From assembly GCA_902805475.1 (NCBI GenBank), contig CADCSX010000005.1, positions 693,501 to 757,500 on the forward strand: a stretch of DNA of 64,000 nucleotides, in the 5' to 3' direction. The position numbers and the translations under genes are program-made. Shown one piece after another: positions 62,334 through 64,000 of the stretch. Position 1 is the stretch's first letter, and each line of letters begins with the position of its first letter. The notes beneath the pieces are model-generated. The model saw only the letters and a list, made by a program, of their open reading frames with translations, had not been told where the DNA came from and did not search any database. Source of the stretch: Entonaema liquescens. Lineage: Eukaryota; Ascomycota; Sordariomycetes; Xylariales; Xylariaceae.

Positions 62334-64000
62334 CTAAGGTACAGGAACCCGGGGCACTGCTACGCGCCTCGCCATTGGGCTTGGGTCTGGTAAACGCGTT
62401 GGTAGTGGTCTTGGGTTTTGTCTGTCCCAGGCTACCTGTTTATCATTCTCACTCCTCTGTTCGGTAGACTTCTGGGGCTCTGGTAAAGACGCAATCCATA
62501 GCTGTGTTTCATTTCTTCGCGCTTCTTCAGCCTGCCAAGCATCATCCCACGTTGAGTTGTTCTGCAGAGGAGCTATTGCGGTTAGTATATTCTTGTGCTT
62601 ATGATACCTAGTACAGGATAGCTTACTCGGATTGGCCTGGCCCTGTAGAGGTCGTCTCCGTTCAAACCAGCAGAATTTCTTGGCGTTCCTCATAAATAAT
62701 ATACCATCCTGTATCAGACTTTTATCAGGACAGGTATCCGCCGGACTGGTGTAAAAGAGGCCCTTAAACCTGGAAAAGACCTGGGTTTGAAAAATAAAGT
62801 CATTGCTGAGAATTATGTCGCACGGCAAACCATCCATTACGTGGAGGTCGCATAGAAATGTCGCCTTTAGTCTTTCTCCAGCTTTTTGGCCCTTGAGCAA
62901 GACAATGCCCTCTATATATTCAAAATGTTTATTTAGATCCAACCATTCCGACTCTAGAGGTACGTCGAATTGCAATTCCGCGTCCAAAACCATTCCCTTT
63001 GTACGAATAGTAGAACCGTCGATAAGTTCGATTTGCCTTCTATACTCCTCTTCGCGATAAACCTCGAACCCACTGCGGTGGGCAAAGTCTCCGGACACGA
63101 GCATAAGCTCTGAGCCGGTGTCCGGGAATGCCGAAGCTCGGCAGCCGTTGACGGTGCAATAAAGGCGGTCTTTCGGCGACTCGCCCATGAGGAAAAATCG
63201 GCCCCCTTTGACGATACAGGGTCGATTCCTCCGTACGATGCGATGGTGGAAGGCAGTCAAAGTTTTTGTCTCAGCAAGGAACTGTCTGCCTAGCACCACA
63301 TCATACACGCTCTTTCGAAGCACAGAAAATTCGCGACGATAACACTGGCTTTCTCCCTGGAACTTGAAGTGCCCGATAGTGCGACCAATGATTTCAGCCG
63401 CATGCCCTCCGGGGAGATGTATCGTGCGTGTGTTAGTAAATCTCATTATTAAACTGTGACGCTTTGCGAAACTCTCAGAAACGGCATCCACTGCTGAGCC
63501 CCAGTCCGGCAGCGCATTGACAGAAATACCGTTGACAGTTCCCGGGATTTCATAATATGCTATCGCATGGATCTTAGGCTTACTTGACTGCCATACGATC
63601 GGAGCTGCGTCGAAGGAATCAATCTCGTCCATCACGGCATGGATCTCAGTTTGACTCGACTGCCAGGGAATTCGGGTTGCGCAGGAGGAATCAATCTCGT
63701 CCAGTATGGTACGAACCTCAGTTTCGCTTAACGGCTTGATGACCGGATCCGCGCCAGGGACCCTAATCTTGTCTATTAAAGCACTGATCTTATTTTCAAA
63801 CGACCGTAACCCGTCCGATCTTGAGTTTGAGCGATCGAATCCACCATGTATTAAATTGGGTTCGTCCATTACCCAATCTTTAATCGCCCTCGATGTGTAG
63901 AAACTGCCCGGGTATTCCGAATCGTCAGGCTGGTCGGGCGTAAATCCTTGGTTGAGAGCATCTAGAACGATCGAGTTGACTACCGTTGCAGCGCGATCTC
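62334..64000 (-). CDS. Protein with two retropepsin-like domains (5' end outside window)
   Basis: Minus-strand frame still open at position 64000, so the N-terminus is missing; numbering here starts at the Met at 63869. Residues 52-100 hold a 24-residue tandem repeat (DEIDSSCATRIPWQSS / DEIDSFDAAPIVWQSS). Domain 1 has VNGISVNALPDWGSAVDAVSE (~113-133), where the active-site DTG is DWG, and closes with VYDVVLGRQFL (~188-198). Domain 2 has VNGCRASAFPDTGSELMLVS (~240-259), an intact DTGS, and ends CDIILSNDFIF (~350-360). The tail is charged and Pro-rich. A probable intron lies at 62626-62573 (GTAAGC donor, TACTAAC branch); the in-frame acceptor AATAG keeps the C-terminal tail, while the nearby GCAG at 62562 would end the protein at 62542. 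Proteins of this type in fungi are uncharacterised; retroelement origin is possible. Confidence 0.75.
   Translation of the reverse strand, partial: DRAATVVNSIVLDALNQGFTPDQPDDSEYPGSFYTSRAIKDWVMDEPNLIHGGFDRSNSRSDGLRSFENKISALIDKIRVPGADPVIKPLSETEVRTILDEIDSSCATRIPWQSSQTEIHAVMDEIDSFDAAPIVWQSSKPKIHAIAYYEIPGTVNGISVNALPDWGSAVDAVSESFAKRHSLIMRFTNTRTIHLPGGHAAEIIGRTIGHFKFQGESQCYRREFSVLRKSVYDVVLGRQFLAETKTLTAFHHRIVRRNRPCIVKGGRFFLMGESPKDRLYCTVNGCRASAFPDTGSELMLVSGDFAHRSGFEVYREEEYRRQIELIDGSTIRTKGMVLDAELQFDVPLESEWLDLNKHFEYIEGIVLLKGQKAGERLKATFLCDLHVMDGLPCDIILSNDFIFQTQVFSRFKGLFYTSPADTCPDKSLIQDGILFMRNAKKFCWFERRRPLQGQANPSKLSCTRYHKHKNILTAIAPLQNNSTWDDAWQAEEARRNETQLWIASLPEPQKSTEQRSENDKQVAWDRQNPRPLPTRLPDPSPMARRVAVPRVPVP

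Noticed and set aside
62542..62626. Use of the GCAG acceptor at 62562 in the retropepsin-like gene
   Set aside because: Although the signal is good, it shifts frame and ends the protein at 62542, discarding a coding-like 75-residue tail; the AATAG acceptor at 62573 keeps the frame. Left open for transcript data.

Overview
The window is nuclear DNA of a filamentous ascomycete (Pezizomycotina). Genes carry short GT-AG introns (about 40-190 bp) with CTAAC/CTGAC-like branch sites. The protein families are fungal: RTA1-like, ferric reductase, SulP with STAS, Ten1, Vps62, fungal sugar transporter. Two AT-rich blocks show the footprint of repeat-induced point mutation (RIP), with repeat copies differing only by C-to-T/G-to-A transitions. 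The species cannot be named from what is visible.

Layout. 1-6 kb: an RTA1-like membrane protein and a long coiled-coil protein. 6.3-7.0 kb: a broken gene resembling a 2EXR-type protein. 10.7-12.7 kb: a ferric reductase with one apparent missing base. 12.7-16.6 kb: no recognisable gene. 16.6-19.3 kb: a MITE-like element and a TA-flanked inverted-repeat DNA transposon, both RIP-mutated. 19.9-24.7 kb: a conserved hypothetical gene, a small secreted protein, and a CorA-like membrane protein gene whose first exon holds two in-frame stops. 24.9-39.4 kb: two nested LTR retrotransposons in opposite orientations, both bounded by 5-bp target duplications. 39.4-40.9 kb: further AT-rich DNA with a CACGTG cluster and a ~101-bp tandem repeat. 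43.3-47.1 kb: SNF7 (ESCRT-III), TEN1 (telomere capping) and a small conserved fungal protein. 47.1-52.6 kb: nothing recognisable. 52.7-60.4 kb: a sulfate permease, a sugar transporter and a Vps62 protein. From 62.3 kb off the right edge: a protein with two retropepsin-like domains.

The genes do not form a pathway or cluster; this is ordinary housekeeping and accessory content around a heterochromatin-like transposon island. The most notable points are the fully resolved nested retrotransposons, the possible spread of RIP-type stops into the adjacent CorA-like gene, the two-domain retropepsin-like protein, and three otherwise intact genes that each carry one apparent single-base indel beside a base run. 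The last pattern looks more like assembly error than biology. All exon boundaries were derived by hand from splice signals and phase.
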